Assembly: GCA_036381255.1 (NCBI GenBank)
Contig: DASVDG010000042.1
Coordinates: forward strand, 1 to 64,000
DNA length: 64,000 bases
Direction: 5' to 3'
Source: CALBZE01 sp036381255
GTDB lineage: Bacteria > Gemmatimonadota > Gemmatimonadetes > Longimicrobiales > RSA9
Under the pieces are notes generated by a model. The model was not told the DNA's origin. It did no database searches and saw only the letters and a list, made by a program, of their open reading frames with translations. Below, in pieces: positions 33,381-43,800 of this stretch. Position 1 is the first letter of the stretch. Each line of letters opens with the position of its first letter. Both the position numbers and the translations under genes were made by a program.

Positions 33381-35765
33381 ATGCCCCGACCCCACCACGC
33401 CGCCGCCGCGCTGGCGGCGCTGCTGTTCGCCTCGCTCCCGGCCGTCGCGGCCGCCCAGGACGCGTGCGGCGTGACCCGCGCCGATGCGCCCGGCTACGCC
33501 GCCGCGCCGTACCCCCTGGTGCTCGACGCCGACCGGGTCCGCTACGGCGTGCCGCTCCGGTTCCGCGCGATCCCGCCGCTCCCGCCCGCACCCGTGACGG
33601 CCCGGGCGTACGACGCGCGCAGCGGCGTGGAGCTCGGGCTCGATGCGCGGATCGAGAACCACGTGGCGCTGCGGGCGGCCGGGCCGCGGGACGGCGGCGG
33701 GGCGGCGGCGCCGGAGTCGGCGGCGGCGATCGAGCCGGCGGTGCCGCACCTCGTGCTCGAAGGCGACGCGGCCGCACTCGCGCCCGGCGGCATCCTCGTC
33801 GACCTCCGGCGGCAGGACGACGCATCGAAGATCGGCACGATCTGCATCCCCGTCGCCGCGCCGCCGCCGGGGATCCGGCGGGTCGAGATCGTGCAGGACG
33901 GCCGAACGCGGGACGCGAAGATCGTGGTCGCGCCGAACGTCGCGACCGTGGCGCGCATTCGCGTGTTCGCGAACCGACTGCTCCCGGGCGCGACGCTCGA
34001 CATGGACGGCTTCGAGGAGAGCGACGTCCGCGTCGAGGGCAACACACTGACCGCCACGGTCCGCCACGACGCCACCGGCGCGTTCGGGCTGCCGCTCGGC
34101 CCGCGGCGGCTGCGGCTCGGCCACGTGGTCGGCGGCGAGGCGGCCGTCGACGTCCAGGTCCGCGCCGCGTCGCCGCCCTCGATCGACGACGGGCAGGTCG
34201 TCGAGGTGGCCGGCGGCCGGACGACCGTCACCCTCGTCGCCACCGGCCTCGCCGAGGGCGCGACCGTCCGCGTCGAGCCGGTCGAGGGGAGCGGCTACGC
34301 GTTCACGCCGTTCTACCTCCACGTCCGGGACGGCGCCGACCCGTCGGAGCAGGTGCAGCTCCCGCCGCTCCCCGACGACGTCGTCGCCGCGCGGGCGATC
34401 GCGATGAACCCGGACGGCGCCGCCGACACGGCCGTCGTGCGCCTCCGCCGCCCGCCCACGCCGACGCTGAAGATCGAGCCGGCCGAGCAGGTCCCGGTCG
34501 GCGAGCGGCGCTCGTTCGCGTTCCGGCCGCTCGATCCGGGCGTCATCCTCGACCGCAGCGCCGCGGAGGATTACGTCGTCCGCGTCGCCGGCACGGAGCT
34601 GGACCTCGTGGACCCGGTCGTGGACCCCACGCGAGCGGCGCTCTACGCGCACGCGACGCTCCCCGAAGACCTCGCCGCCGTCGGCGCCGCGGCGCCGGTC
34701 CAGGTCACGCTCCGGGGTCCCGGGCTCCGTCGCGCGCTCTTCGGCACGCTGACGATCGCGCCGCGCGCGGCCGTGTCACCGGATTCGCTCGCGCTGCGCC
34801 CGGGCGAGGCGCGCGTCGTCGTCTTCGACGGCGCGTTCCTCTCGGGGGCGAGCCTCCAGTCGAAGGCGCCGGTCGCCGTCGTCGACGAGACGTGGGGCGA
34901 GCGGTCGGGCCGCGTCACGCTCCGCGTCGACCCCACGGCGGCCACGGGCACGGTCGACACGCTCGACCTCGCGCGCGGCGGCGCCCGCATCGGCCGTATC
35001 ATCGTGACGATCGCGCCGTGGGCCGGCCGCGAGGACTTGGTCGCCGCGTTCCGCTACGCGTCGGGGGACGATTCGACCTGGCACCGCCTCCGGAACGCGG
35101 GCACGCCGACCGTCGCCGCGGACGCGCCGCTCCGCTTCCGCCTCGAGCCGATCGCCGGCCTGGCCGCCGCCCAGCTCGTTCGCGCCCGCATCGAGAAGGC
35201 GGGCGCGGAGATCTGGCGCGATTCGGTCCACATCCGGCCCGGCGCCGGCGTCGAATTCGCCGCCACGTTCCGGCCGGCGGACGAACTCGCGCCCGGCGAC
35301 GCGTTCACGCTCTTCCTCGAGGGCCAGGGCGGCGCCTACGCCCGGCGCGAGTTCCGCGTCGCCTACGAAGGCCGGTTCCTCGGCCTGGCCGACGCCCGGC
35401 CGATCACCGGGATCTCCACGCTCCAGGTCCCGCTGACCGACGGCTACGACGCCGGTGTCTTCGACGGCGTCGTGCTCGGGGCGAACCTGCGCTTCGCGCC
35501 GCTCTCGCGCCTGCTCGGGAGCGACGTCATCCGCTTCGTCGTCCTCGGCACCGCCTCGACGCCCCGCTCCGAAGACGACGACGACGCGGCTGCCGACGCC
35601 GGCGGCCATTCGATCGGCTGGGGCGGCAGCATCGGCGTGCTGCTCGCGAACACGCTGTACGTGACGTGGGGCCTCGACTCCGGCGGCGACGGGCCGACCC
35701 GGAGCTACCTTTCACTCGGAACGGGCTTCGCACTGGACGCCCTGGCCGGCCTGGTGAGGCAATAG
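33381..35765 (+). CDS. Large secreted beta-rich protein of unknown function
   Basis: I recognise no family. The 794-residue product has a signal peptide (MPRPHHAAAALAALLFASLPAVAAAQ) and is made almost entirely of short strands separated by Pro/Gly/Asp turns, suggesting several Ig-like or beta-sandwich domains (for example VTLVATGLAEGATVRVEPVEG and VTLRVDPTAATGTVDTLDL). The final 100 residues (GVVLGANLRFAPLSRLLGSDVIRFVVLGT in outline, then SIGWGGSIGVLLANTLYVTWGLDS) look amphipathic, possibly a small membrane-associated or barrel-like end. GGAGGC is 5 nt before the ATG. Its stop is 3 bp before a PH-domain gene, so it is the first gene of a three-gene operon. Confidence 0.75.
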   Translation: MPRPHHAAAALAALLFASLPAVAAAQDACGVTRADAPGYAAAPYPLVLDADRVRYGVPLRFRAIPPLPPAPVTARAYDARSGVELGLDARIENHVALRAAGPRDGGGAAAPESAAAIEPAVPHLVLEGDAAALAPGGILVDLRRQDDASKIGTICIPVAAPPPGIRRVEIVQDGRTRDAKIVVAPNVATVARIRVFANRLLPGATLDMDGFEESDVRVEGNTLTATVRHDATGAFGLPLGPRRLRLGHVVGGEAAVDVQVRAASPPSIDDGQVVEVAGGRTTVTLVATGLAEGATVRVEPVEGSGYAFTPFYLHVRDGADPSEQVQLPPLPDDVVAARAIAMNPDGAADTAVVRLRRPPTPTLKIEPAEQVPVGERRSFAFRPLDPGVILDRSAAEDYVVRVAGTELDLVDPVVDPTRAALYAHATLPEDLAAVGAAAPVQVTLRGPGLRRALFGTLTIAPRAAVSPDSLALRPGEARVVVFDGAFLSGASLQSKAPVAVVDETWGERSGRVTLRVDPTAATGTVDTLDLARGGARIGRIIVTIAPWAGREDLVAAFRYASGDDSTWHRLRNAGTPTVAADAPLRFRLEPIAGLAAAQLVRARIEKAGAEIWRDSVHIRPGAGVEFAATFRPADELAPGDAFTLFLEGQGGAYARREFRVAYEGRFLGLADARPITGISTLQVPLTDGYDAGVFDGVVLGANLRFAPLSRLLGSDVIRFVVLGTASTPRSEDDDDAAADAGGHSIGWGGSIGVLLANTLYVTWGLDSGGDGPTRSYLSLGTGFALDALAGLVRQ

Positions 35766-35768
35766 ATC

Positions 35769-36374
35769 ATGACGACACCGACGACCGGGATGCCGCCGCT
35801 CCCGACCGACGCGCGACCCGCCGCGACCCCGTTCCCGCGCCTGCCGACCACGCTCGCGCCGGATCGGGCGCTGCTCGGCTACTACGCCCTCTCCTCGCTC
35901 CGGCTGGGGCCGTTCTTCCCGTTCGCATTGATCCCCCTCTACTTCCGGTACCACACCATGCGCTACGAGGTGGATGCCGAGGGGATCACGATGCGGTGGG
36001 GGATCCTGTTTCGCCGCGAGATCTCGCTGACCTACGCCCGCATCCAGGACATCCACCTTGCGAGCAACGTCATCGAGCGGTGGCTCGGGCTGGCGAAGAT
36101 CCAGGTGCAGACGGCCAGCGGCAGCGCGAAGGCCGAGATGACGATCGAGGGGCTGCGCGCGTTCGAGGCGGTCCGGGATTTCCTGTACACGCGGATGCGG
36201 GGCGCGCGGGACCACGCGGCCTCGACGCCGGCCGCCGGCGCCGCCGCCTCCGTCGCGCCGGCGCCGGCCGCGTTCGACGAGCTGTCCGCCACGCTGCGCG
36301 AGATCGCGGCCGAAGTTCGCGCGCTGCGCCAGTCGCTCATCGAACCACGGGACGGGGAGGCGGACTATGCGTGA
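35769..36374 (+). CDS. Membrane PH-domain protein (YdbS-like)
   Basis: This 201-residue protein has a hydrophobic hairpin near 40-60 (YYALSSLRLGPFFPFALIPLY) and a bacterial PH (bPH2) domain at about 60-140. That domain contains the hallmark RYEVDAEGITMRWGILFRREISLTYARIQDIHLASNVIERWLGLAKIQVQTA in outline. The C-terminal 50 residues form an Ala/Pro linker and a short coiled coil (ATLREIAAEVRALRQSL). Such YdbS/YdbT pairs are inner-membrane proteins of unclear role. The gene overlaps the next PH-domain gene by 8 bp, and its 5' neighbour ends 3 bp upstream, so the three are one operon. Confidence 0.85.
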   Translation: MTTPTTGMPPLPTDARPAATPFPRLPTTLAPDRALLGYYALSSLRLGPFFPFALIPLYFRYHTMRYEVDAEGITMRWGILFRREISLTYARIQDIHLASNVIERWLGLAKIQVQTASGSAKAEMTIEGLRAFEAVRDFLYTRMRGARDHAASTPAAGAAASVAPAPAAFDELSATLREIAAEVRALRQSLIEPRDGEADYA

Positions 36375-37122
36375 CCGGCTGAGCCGCGCACTGCTGCGAC
36401 TGCTCCGCGCCCCGCCCGAACCGCGGGTCCCGGTGGATGCGCGTTCGGTGGGCGTCTTCCGCGCCGCGCCCGGATATTTCCGCTACCGCATGGCCGTCTG
36501 GGCGATCGCCCAGCTCGGCGCGCTCATCGGCGTGGTCGGCGGCCTCTCCGTCTTCTCCGCCGGGACCGCCCGGGCCGACGACCTCGCCCCGATCCTCCAG
36601 CGCATCGCCGGGTTCGCGGCGCTCGCCGCGCCGGCGGCCCTGGTCGCACAGGCCGCTTTCAGCCTCGCCGTGCTCCGGCTCGACTACGGCATGCGCTGGT
36701 ACATCCTCTCCGACCGCAGCCTCCGTATCCGGGAGGGGATCCTCACGGTCCGGGAGAAGACGATGACCTTCGCCAACATCCAGCAGATCTCGATCCGCCA
36801 GAACCCGATCCAGCGCCTGCTCGGGATCGCCGACGTCGAGGTCCGGAGCGCGGGCGGCGGCTCCGAACCGAACCGTGGGCCGAACGCTTCGAAGGCGCCG
36901 CCGCTCCACGTCGCGCACTTCCGCGGCGTCGACAACGCCGAGGAGATCCGCGCCGCGATCCGGGAGCGCGTCCGCCTGCACCGCGACGCCGGCCTCGGCG
37001 ACCCCGACGAGCCGCCGCCGCTCCCGCACGCCCCGACCGACGTGCTCGCCGCCGCGCGCGAGCTGCGCGACGAGATGCGAAAGCTCCGGCAGACGCTGGA
37101 GGCCGCGCGCGCACGGAAGTGA
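36367..37122 (+). CDS. Membrane PH-domain protein (YdbT-like), partner of the preceding gene
   Basis: This 251-residue protein has two membrane segments (MAVWAIAQLGALIGVVGGLSVF and IAGFAALAAPAALVAQAAFSLAV) followed by a bPH2 domain. The family signature LRIREGILTVREKTMTFANIQQISIRQNPIQRLLGIADVEVRSAGG appears in outline at about 115-160. The C-terminus is a coiled coil (LRDEMRKLRQTLEAARA) matching that of the upstream partner, so the two may associate through it. It starts within the last codons of the previous gene. The relation to the secreted protein encoded first in the operon is unexplained. Confidence 0.85.
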   Translation: MRDRLSRALLRLLRAPPEPRVPVDARSVGVFRAAPGYFRYRMAVWAIAQLGALIGVVGGLSVFSAGTARADDLAPILQRIAGFAALAAPAALVAQAAFSLAVLRLDYGMRWYILSDRSLRIREGILTVREKTMTFANIQQISIRQNPIQRLLGIADVEVRSAGGGSEPNRGPNASKAPPLHVAHFRGVDNAEEIRAAIRERVRLHRDAGLGDPDEPPPLPHAPTDVLAAARELRDEMRKLRQTLEAARARK

Positions 37123-37248
37123 GGCGGGACACGCGGGGTCCCCCTCCCCGTCATCGGTCCGGCCGCCTCCAGGCGCCGCGCCCGATCCGCTCCCGGCCGT
37201 CCGGTTCGGATGGCGGATCGCGATCGTCTGCGGGGAACCGCGGCGCGT

Positions 37249-39117
37249 TCACTCCCCGACTCGTTCCTCCCCATCCCGCCCCTCCACCGGCGGCGTCCGA
37301 GGCAGCTCGACGGTGAACGTGCTGCCCAGGCCGGGCGTGCTGCGCACGGTCACATCGCCGCCGAGCATGCGGGCGAGGCGCCGGGCGACGGCGAGGCCGA
37401 GCCCGGTCCCGCTGACTTCGCGGGTCAGCCCGCGCTGCTCCTGCCAGAACGGCGCGAAGATGCGCTCCAACGACTCGGGCGCGATGCCGATCCCCGTGTC
37501 CTCGACGCCGAACGCGACGCCGCCGTCGCGGCGCACGAGCGTGAGCCGGATGTGCCCCTTGTCCGTGAACGTGACGGCGTTGTTCAGGAGGTTGAGCAGC
37601 ACGCGCCGGAGCTTGCCGGGGTCGGTCTCGAGCTCGACCGGCGCGTGCGGGAGGTCGACCTGGAAGCGGATGCCCTTCGCGGTCGCGGCCGGCCCGACCG
37701 CCTCGGCTGCCTCCCGCGCCACGTCGGCCACGTCGATGCGTTCGGCGCGGAGCCGCTCCCGGCCGGTCTCGAGGCGCGAGTACGTCAGGATCTCCTCGAT
37801 CAGATCCCGCAGATGGAGCGCGCTCAGCTTGATCCGCTGGAGGTGCGCGATCTGGTCGTCGGTGAGCGGGCCGGCCAGCCCGGCTTCGAGCAGGTCCTCG
37901 TGGCCGACGATGGCGGTGAGCGGCGTACGCAGTTCGTGGCTCATGACCGAAAGGAAATCGCTCTTCGCGCGGTTGGCCTCGACCGCGTCCCGATAGAGCC
38001 GCGCGTTGTCGACGGCGAGCGCCGCGCGGCGCCCGAGCTCTTCGGCCAGCTGCAGGTCGTTTTCGTCGAATGTCCGCTCCGTCGACGCGAGCGTGATCGT
38101 CCCGAGCACCCGGCCGCGGGCGATGAGCGGCACGATCAGGGCCGACTTCGGCGCCAGCCGATCGATCGTCGCCCGGTGCGCCGCGTCGTGGGCGAACCGT
38201 CCGATCATCGCGCCGTCGACCTCCGCGATGAGCAGGGAGCGCCCCGTCCGGCACACTTCGTACGCCGGGTGCCCCGGCGCCGGCGCGTACTCGGCGACCT
38301 GGTCGAGCAGCGGCTGGAGCTCCGGGTCGCGGTGCACCGTGGCGACGCGCTCGAGCCCAGTCGTGTGCTCCCGGATCACGTCCACGATGCAGTACGTCGC
38401 CAGGTCCTTCACCGCCAGCTTCGCGACGATCCCGAGCGTCTCGGCGTAGTCGAGCGAGGAGCTGAGCGCCGTGCCCGCATCGGCCAGGAATCGCGCGCTC
38501 CGCTCCGCCGCCTCCGCCGCCGACCGCCCTGCCTGCGCCCGGAGCAGGCGGCGTGCGCTCTCTTCGATGCGCTTGCGGTCCGTGATGTCCTCGGCGATTC
38601 CGACGACCCGCTCGACATCGCCGCCCGGGCCCCGGACGGGGTACGCGCGGTCGTGGATCCAGCGGATCCCGCCATCCGGCCGGACGATCCGGTACTCGAC
38701 GTCGTACGTGCCCCGGGGCTGCCGCGGCACCATCCGCGCGACCCGGTCACGATCCTCCGGGTGGATCGCATCCAGCCAGGACATCGGCTCCTCGTAGAGC
38801 TGCCGGCGTGAGCGCCCCCAGATCCTGTCGTAGCCGGGGCTGACGTAAAGCGTCCGGTCCTTGTCCGGCGTGGTGATCCAGAAGATCTCCCGGATGTTGT
38901 CGACCAGCTCCCTCAGGAGGTGCTCGCGCTCGTGCAGCCCGAGCTCGCGCTCGAATTCGAGGTCCCGCGAACGCGGGTCGCGCGCACGCCCGGTGCGGGC
39001 CGCATCGCCGCCACGGACGCGTCGCCCGCGGCGCTGCGCGACTCGCCGGCGCTGGGGCTGGCCCGGCCTCTCCTCGTCCGGCGCCGGATTCGTGCGCTCG
39101 GGTTCCGACGGTTCCAC
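37249..39117 (-). CDS. PAS-GAF sensor histidine kinase, orphan
   Basis: This 622-residue soluble kinase has an arginine-rich N-terminus without membrane segments, a PAS/PAC domain at about 70-185 (IFWITTPDKDRTLYVSPGYDRIWG, then GIAEDITDRKRIEE), and a GAF domain at about 210-365. The HisKA dimerisation helix has the phospho-accepting histidine in MSHELRTPLTAIVGHEDLL. The ATPase domain shows LLNNAVTFTDKG, DTGIGI and GTGLGLAVARRLARMLGG. It senses a cytosolic signal through PAS and/or GAF. No response regulator is adjacent. The GTG start at 39117 is the best available but not certain. Confidence 0.9.
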   Translation of the reverse strand: MEPSEPERTNPAPDEERPGQPQRRRVAQRRGRRVRGGDAARTGRARDPRSRDLEFERELGLHEREHLLRELVDNIREIFWITTPDKDRTLYVSPGYDRIWGRSRRQLYEEPMSWLDAIHPEDRDRVARMVPRQPRGTYDVEYRIVRPDGGIRWIHDRAYPVRGPGGDVERVVGIAEDITDRKRIEESARRLLRAQAGRSAAEAAERSARFLADAGTALSSSLDYAETLGIVAKLAVKDLATYCIVDVIREHTTGLERVATVHRDPELQPLLDQVAEYAPAPGHPAYEVCRTGRSLLIAEVDGAMIGRFAHDAAHRATIDRLAPKSALIVPLIARGRVLGTITLASTERTFDENDLQLAEELGRRAALAVDNARLYRDAVEANRAKSDFLSVMSHELRTPLTAIVGHEDLLEAGLAGPLTDDQIAHLQRIKLSALHLRDLIEEILTYSRLETGRERLRAERIDVADVAREAAEAVGPAATAKGIRFQVDLPHAPVELETDPGKLRRVLLNLLNNAVTFTDKGHIRLTLVRRDGGVAFGVEDTGIGIAPESLERIFAPFWQEQRGLTREVSGTGLGLAVARRLARMLGGDVTVRSTPGLGSTFTVELPRTPPVEGRDGEERVGE

Positions 39118-39347
39118 GACACCCCCGGGTCGATGTGGGAGTGTACGCTTCCCGCATCAGCCGTGCCGGGGGCGGCGGTGCGGGGATCGGCGGACGGTCC
39201 CGCGGGTATTCTGTGGCAGTCGGCGATCCGGTAGCCCCCGGCGGCCGCACCGGCGGCCCGCCGACCGGCCTGTCCGGCGCCCGCGCGGGTCCCGACGGGA
39301 CCCGCGCTGGCGAACCGCCCATCTTCGGATCCGGAGGACACGAACCG

Positions 39348-40829
39348 GTGCGGTCGAAATCCATGTTCCGCGGCCTGGCCGCGCTGATCACACTGCTCGT
39401 CGCCGCGCTCGCGGCCGCCGGCGCAAGCGCGCTCCGGGCGTCGCCCGCCCCCGCCGATCCGAACGACGCGCCGCTCGCGACCCGGCGATCCACGCCGCAC
39501 CCGGCGACGGCGGAAACCGGCCGGGACGCCGCGCCGGATTCAGGGAGCCGCGTACTTCCGGACGCGCCGGCGCCGGCGGTGCAGGACCCCACGCCCCCGT
39601 CGCGCGCCGACACGGCGCTCCGCGTCTACCTCCTCACGATGGGCCCCGGCGACGCCGTGTGGGAGCGCTTCGGCCACAACGCGATCCGCATCGTCGATCC
39701 GGTGCGCGGGGAAGACGTGACGTACAACTACGGCATGTTCGACTTTGCGGCCGAGGACTTCTTCCCACGGTTCCTGCGCGGGGACATGCTGTACTGGATG
39801 GCCGGCTTCCCGTCGCGCGCGGTGGTCGACGCGTACGCGCGGTCGAACCGCGCGGTCTACGCGCAGGAGCTGAACCTGACGGCCGAGCAGAAGCGGCGGC
39901 TGCGGGAGTTCCTGGAGTGGAACGCGCGCCCGGAGAATCGCTACTACGCGTACGACTACTACCGCGACAACTGCGCGACGCGTGTACGGGACGCGATCGA
40001 CCGCGCCCTCGGCGGACAGCTCGAGGCGGTGCTCGGCGACGTCGCGACCGCCACGACGTACCGGTCGCACACCCGCCGCCTCACGGCGGACGACCTGCCG
40101 ATCTACACCGGGCTGAACCTCGCGATGGGCGCGGCGATCGACCGGCCGCTCACGGCGTGGGAAGAAAGCTTCCTGCCGATGCGGCTGCGCGAGCACCTGC
40201 GGACCGTGCGCGTGCGCGGCCCGGACGGGATGCCGGTCCCGCTGGTCCGGTCGGAGACGGTGCTCGTCGCGGCCGACCGGGCGGCGGTGCCCGAGCAAGC
40301 GCCCGACCGGCGGACCGGCTACCTCCTCGCCGGCGCCGTCCTCGGCGCGATCTTCCTCGGCCTCGGCCGGCTCACGGCACGCGGCCGGCGGATCGGCCGG
40401 CTCGGCCTCGTCGCCGCGGGCGGCGCCTGGGCGGTCGGCACCGGCGTCGTCGGCACCGTCATCGCGCTGCTCTGGGCGATGACGAACCACACCGTCACGT
40501 ACGGCAACGAGAACCTGCTCCAGATCAACCCGCTGCCGCTGGCGCTCGTGGTGCTCCTGCCGCTGGCCGTGCTGCGCGGCCGCGCCGTGCGTGCGGCGCG
40601 GTGGCTCGCGTGGGCCGCGGCGACCGCTTCCGCCGCCGGACTGCTGCTTCAGGCGCTACCGGGCTTCGACCAGGTCAACGGCGAGATCATCGCGCTCGCG
40701 CTGCCGGCGCACTTCGGCCTGGCGGGCGGTCTCTGGGTGGCGTCGCGGCGGCACCCCGTCGATCGGGGCGCCCGCGTCAGCGAACGCGTGCGTGGTACTC
40801 CGCTTTCGCCCTCCGCTCCTCGGGCGTGA
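39348..40829 (+). CDS. DUF4105 membrane protein
   Basis: This 493-residue protein starts with GTG at 39348, 9 nt after GGAGG, and has a signal-anchor (GLAALITLLVAALAAAGASA). The DUF4105 (Lnb N-terminal-like) domain at about 95-320 shows WERFGHNAIRIVD, TYNYGMFDF, YDYYRDNCATRVRDAID and the later TRRLTADDLP. The conserved His and Cys resemble a papain/NlpC-like catalytic pair. Five transmembrane helices follow (about 330-470). Activity is unknown; family members are thought to be envelope enzymes. Its last 53 bp overlap the convergent barrel gene. Confidence 0.85.
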   Translation: MRSKSMFRGLAALITLLVAALAAAGASALRASPAPADPNDAPLATRRSTPHPATAETGRDAAPDSGSRVLPDAPAPAVQDPTPPSRADTALRVYLLTMGPGDAVWERFGHNAIRIVDPVRGEDVTYNYGMFDFAAEDFFPRFLRGDMLYWMAGFPSRAVVDAYARSNRAVYAQELNLTAEQKRRLREFLEWNARPENRYYAYDYYRDNCATRVRDAIDRALGGQLEAVLGDVATATTYRSHTRRLTADDLPIYTGLNLAMGAAIDRPLTAWEESFLPMRLREHLRTVRVRGPDGMPVPLVRSETVLVAADRAAVPEQAPDRRTGYLLAGAVLGAIFLGLGRLTARGRRIGRLGLVAAGGAWAVGTGVVGTVIALLWAMTNHTVTYGNENLLQINPLPLALVVLLPLAVLRGRAVRAARWLAWAAATASAAGLLLQALPGFDQVNGEIIALALPAHFGLAGGLWVASRRHPVDRGARVSERVRGTPLSPSAPRA

Positions 40830-43800
40830 GCGGCGCCTTCGGCGGGATCCGAAGGAGCTGGCCGGCGCGGATGTAGTCCGGGTCCGGGACCGCGTCGCGG
40901 TTCGCCACCCACAGCTTCGGCCAGAGCGATGGATCGCCGTACACGGTGCGGGCGACCATGCGCAACCCGAAATCGCCGGGCGCGACCCGGTAGGTGCGGG
41001 TCCGTGCAGGCGGCGCCGGCGGCGTCGCGTAGTAGGCATCGCGGGCGCGGCGCTCCGCCGCCGACAGCGATCCCTTCGGCGGCACGCGCAGCACCTGGCC
41101 CGGCCGGATGACATCCGGGTCCGGCAGCACCGCGCGGTTCGCGAGCCAGAGCTTCGGCCAGAGCGACGCGTCGTCGTAGACGATGCGCGAGATGTTCATC
41201 AGGCTGATGTCGTCGCTCGTGATCCGATATTCGCGGGCCGGCGCTCCGGACCGGGCGCCGCCGCCGCGCCGGCCGGCCGGTGCGTCGGCGACGTCCGTCA
41301 CGACCGCGATCTCCCCCGAGTCGATGATCCGGACCGGGCGCCAGTGAGGCAGCGCCCTCAACGTCACCTCCGCCGCGTCGCCGGGCGCCAGATGCAGGCG
41401 GATCGTGTCTTCCGCCAGGTCGTGGTTCGGCGGCAGGTCCGCGGCGACGACGGCGAGCGTCCACTCCCCCGGCGCCAGGTCGGCGAATTCGAAGCGCCCG
41501 CGCCCGTCGGTCACGCGGTGCAGCGCCTCGCCCTCCCGCGACAGCTCGATCACCACGTCGCGCAGCGCGCCGGCTTCGACCAGCGCGGAGGCGCCGGGAT
41601 CCAGCGGCGCCGTCCGCTCGAACTCGAAGAGGCGCACCGTACCGGTCAGGCGCGCGCTCGGGCTGATCCCGATGTCCATGCGCACGGCCCGATCGCCGTC
41701 CACGGTGACGATGGCGGGGAGCGGCCGCATCGCGACGCGGTCCAGCCCGAGACTCTGCCGGTCCAGCCGCACGGGGTAGGTGCCCGGCCGCAGCCCGCGG
41801 AACGTCGCGGTGCCGTCGTCATCGGAGATCACCGTGCGACCGCCCAGGTGGACCGGGATTCCGGCGATCCCCTCCCCCGTCCGCGCGTCGTGGACCCGGA
41901 TGCGCGCGCTCGCCCCCGAGCTCCGACCGGGAACGGGGAGGCCGAGCGGGATGACGTAGTCGGCCGTGAAGACGGCATCGCGCGTGAGCGCGCCGCCGCC
42001 CGCGCCGTACGCGGACACGCGCGTGTTGACCGCGATCCGGTGGCCGAAGGGGAGGGTGTGCTCGATGCCGGCGTCCACGAGCGCGTATCGCCGGGGCAGT
42101 TCCCCACCGTCGTGAAACGCCTGCACCGCCAGCCGCGCGCTTAGCGACGATGTGAGCTCCGCAGTGGCGTGCAGCGAGACCGAAAGCCGCTCCTGGAGCG
42201 TGGAGGTGTGGACCGTGGATCCCGATAAGTACTCCACGCGGGCGGAGTACGACTGCCCATAACCCGGCGAGAGCGACGCTTGCAGCGAATGCCTCCGGAA
42301 CGGGGCCTTCCGCCCGGCGACCCGGTCGAGCACGGTGCCGAATTCGCTCCCCGACTGCACGACCATGCCACCGGCGTGGACGCCGAGCTGGAGACCCACG
42401 GACTCGAGCTCCCGGTCGAAGCGGCCATGCCACTGCCGGCCCGCTCGCCCCTCCCGCCGGTACTCCGCGCTGACCGCATGACCGTACGCGAGTCGCGCCG
42501 TGTACACGTGCGTCGCGCGGTCGCCGAGGAACAGCGCGCCCCGATCCCGGACCTCGCGCTCCTGCCACTGCGCCGATCCCTCCAGCCGCAACCGTCGCCA
42601 GATCCCCAGCGAGAGGCGGGCATGGTCACGGGACGTGCCCCGGTATGCGCCCGGGTAGTCCGGATCCGCGCGCAGGTGACCCGCGTCGAACCGGATCCGC
42701 GCGGTGCCTCCGGTCACGTCCACCGACCATGCTTCGGCTCCGGCGGCGAACGCCAGGCGCCGGCCGTACTCCACGTCGACGGTCGCGTTGCGCCAGGGCC
42801 GGACCGTGCCCCGCACGCTCGCGACCTGCCCGGAATCGGGGCCGATCCGCGCCAGGTAATGGGCCGCGACTTCGATGCCCCGGCCGAAGCGGTAACCGAG
42901 CTGCGCCGCGTGCGTACGCTCCCCCGCCTCCTGCCGCCGGTTTCGATGGGCGTACCCGCCGACGAGCAGCCCGCCCGCCCGGGCACGGGCGCCGATCCCG
43001 AAAGCGTACCGGCCCGTCGCCGTCAATGGCGAGAGCCGGAAGATCTGATCGCCCAGCCACACGTCGAACCGCTCGCCCCGATAGCTCAGCCGATACTCGT
43101 CCCGGCCCCTGTAGGCGGAGCGTTCGATCGTCGATCGACGGGCGAGGAAGTCGACGCGCGCGGCGCTGCCCTCGTGCAGCCGGCCGCCGCCCCGAAACTC
43201 GAACTGGGCGCCCGGATACGGCTGCCGGACCGCGTGGAGGCGCAGCTCCGCCGGGAGGCGACGGTCCGGTGCGGGCTCCTCCGCGCCGCCCGGATAAACG
43301 TCCACGGTGCTCGATGCCGTGGTCGTGACGCTGTCCGCGCCCACCGCCGTCGCCGTGAGGGCGACGTGGTGGCGCAGCATTCGCGTCGTCCGGGCCGCCG
43401 TCTCCACTTCGACGCCGATGATCCGGACCGCGCCGGCGCCGATGCCGATCACGGCCGAGTCGGTGTGCGTCGGTAGGTCGGGCGCGCTGCGGACCGAGAG
43501 GCGAACCCGGCCGGACGCGTTGCCCCGGTTCACCAGTCGAAATCGCGCCGTGTACGCCTCACCGGCCACGACGAAGCGAGGCGCCTCGAGCGCCTGAAGC
43601 TCGAGACGCCAGCGGCTCCGCACGAACACCCGCACGAAATCGCCGACCGTACCCTCCCCGGCGCGGCCCGCCCGGCCCTCGAAGCCGATGCGGTACTCGC
43701 CCGGCCGCGCATCCGACGGCACCGCGACGCCGATCAATCGGATGGCCGCGCCGCCCGCCGGCACGTCGAACGACTCCGACCCGGTCACGACGCGCCAGCC

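Noticed and set aside
33308..36382. Plus-strand frame of about 1000 codons overlapping the secreted beta protein
   Set aside because: The translation is arginine-dominated and out of frame with the gene that has a signal peptide and ribosome-binding site.
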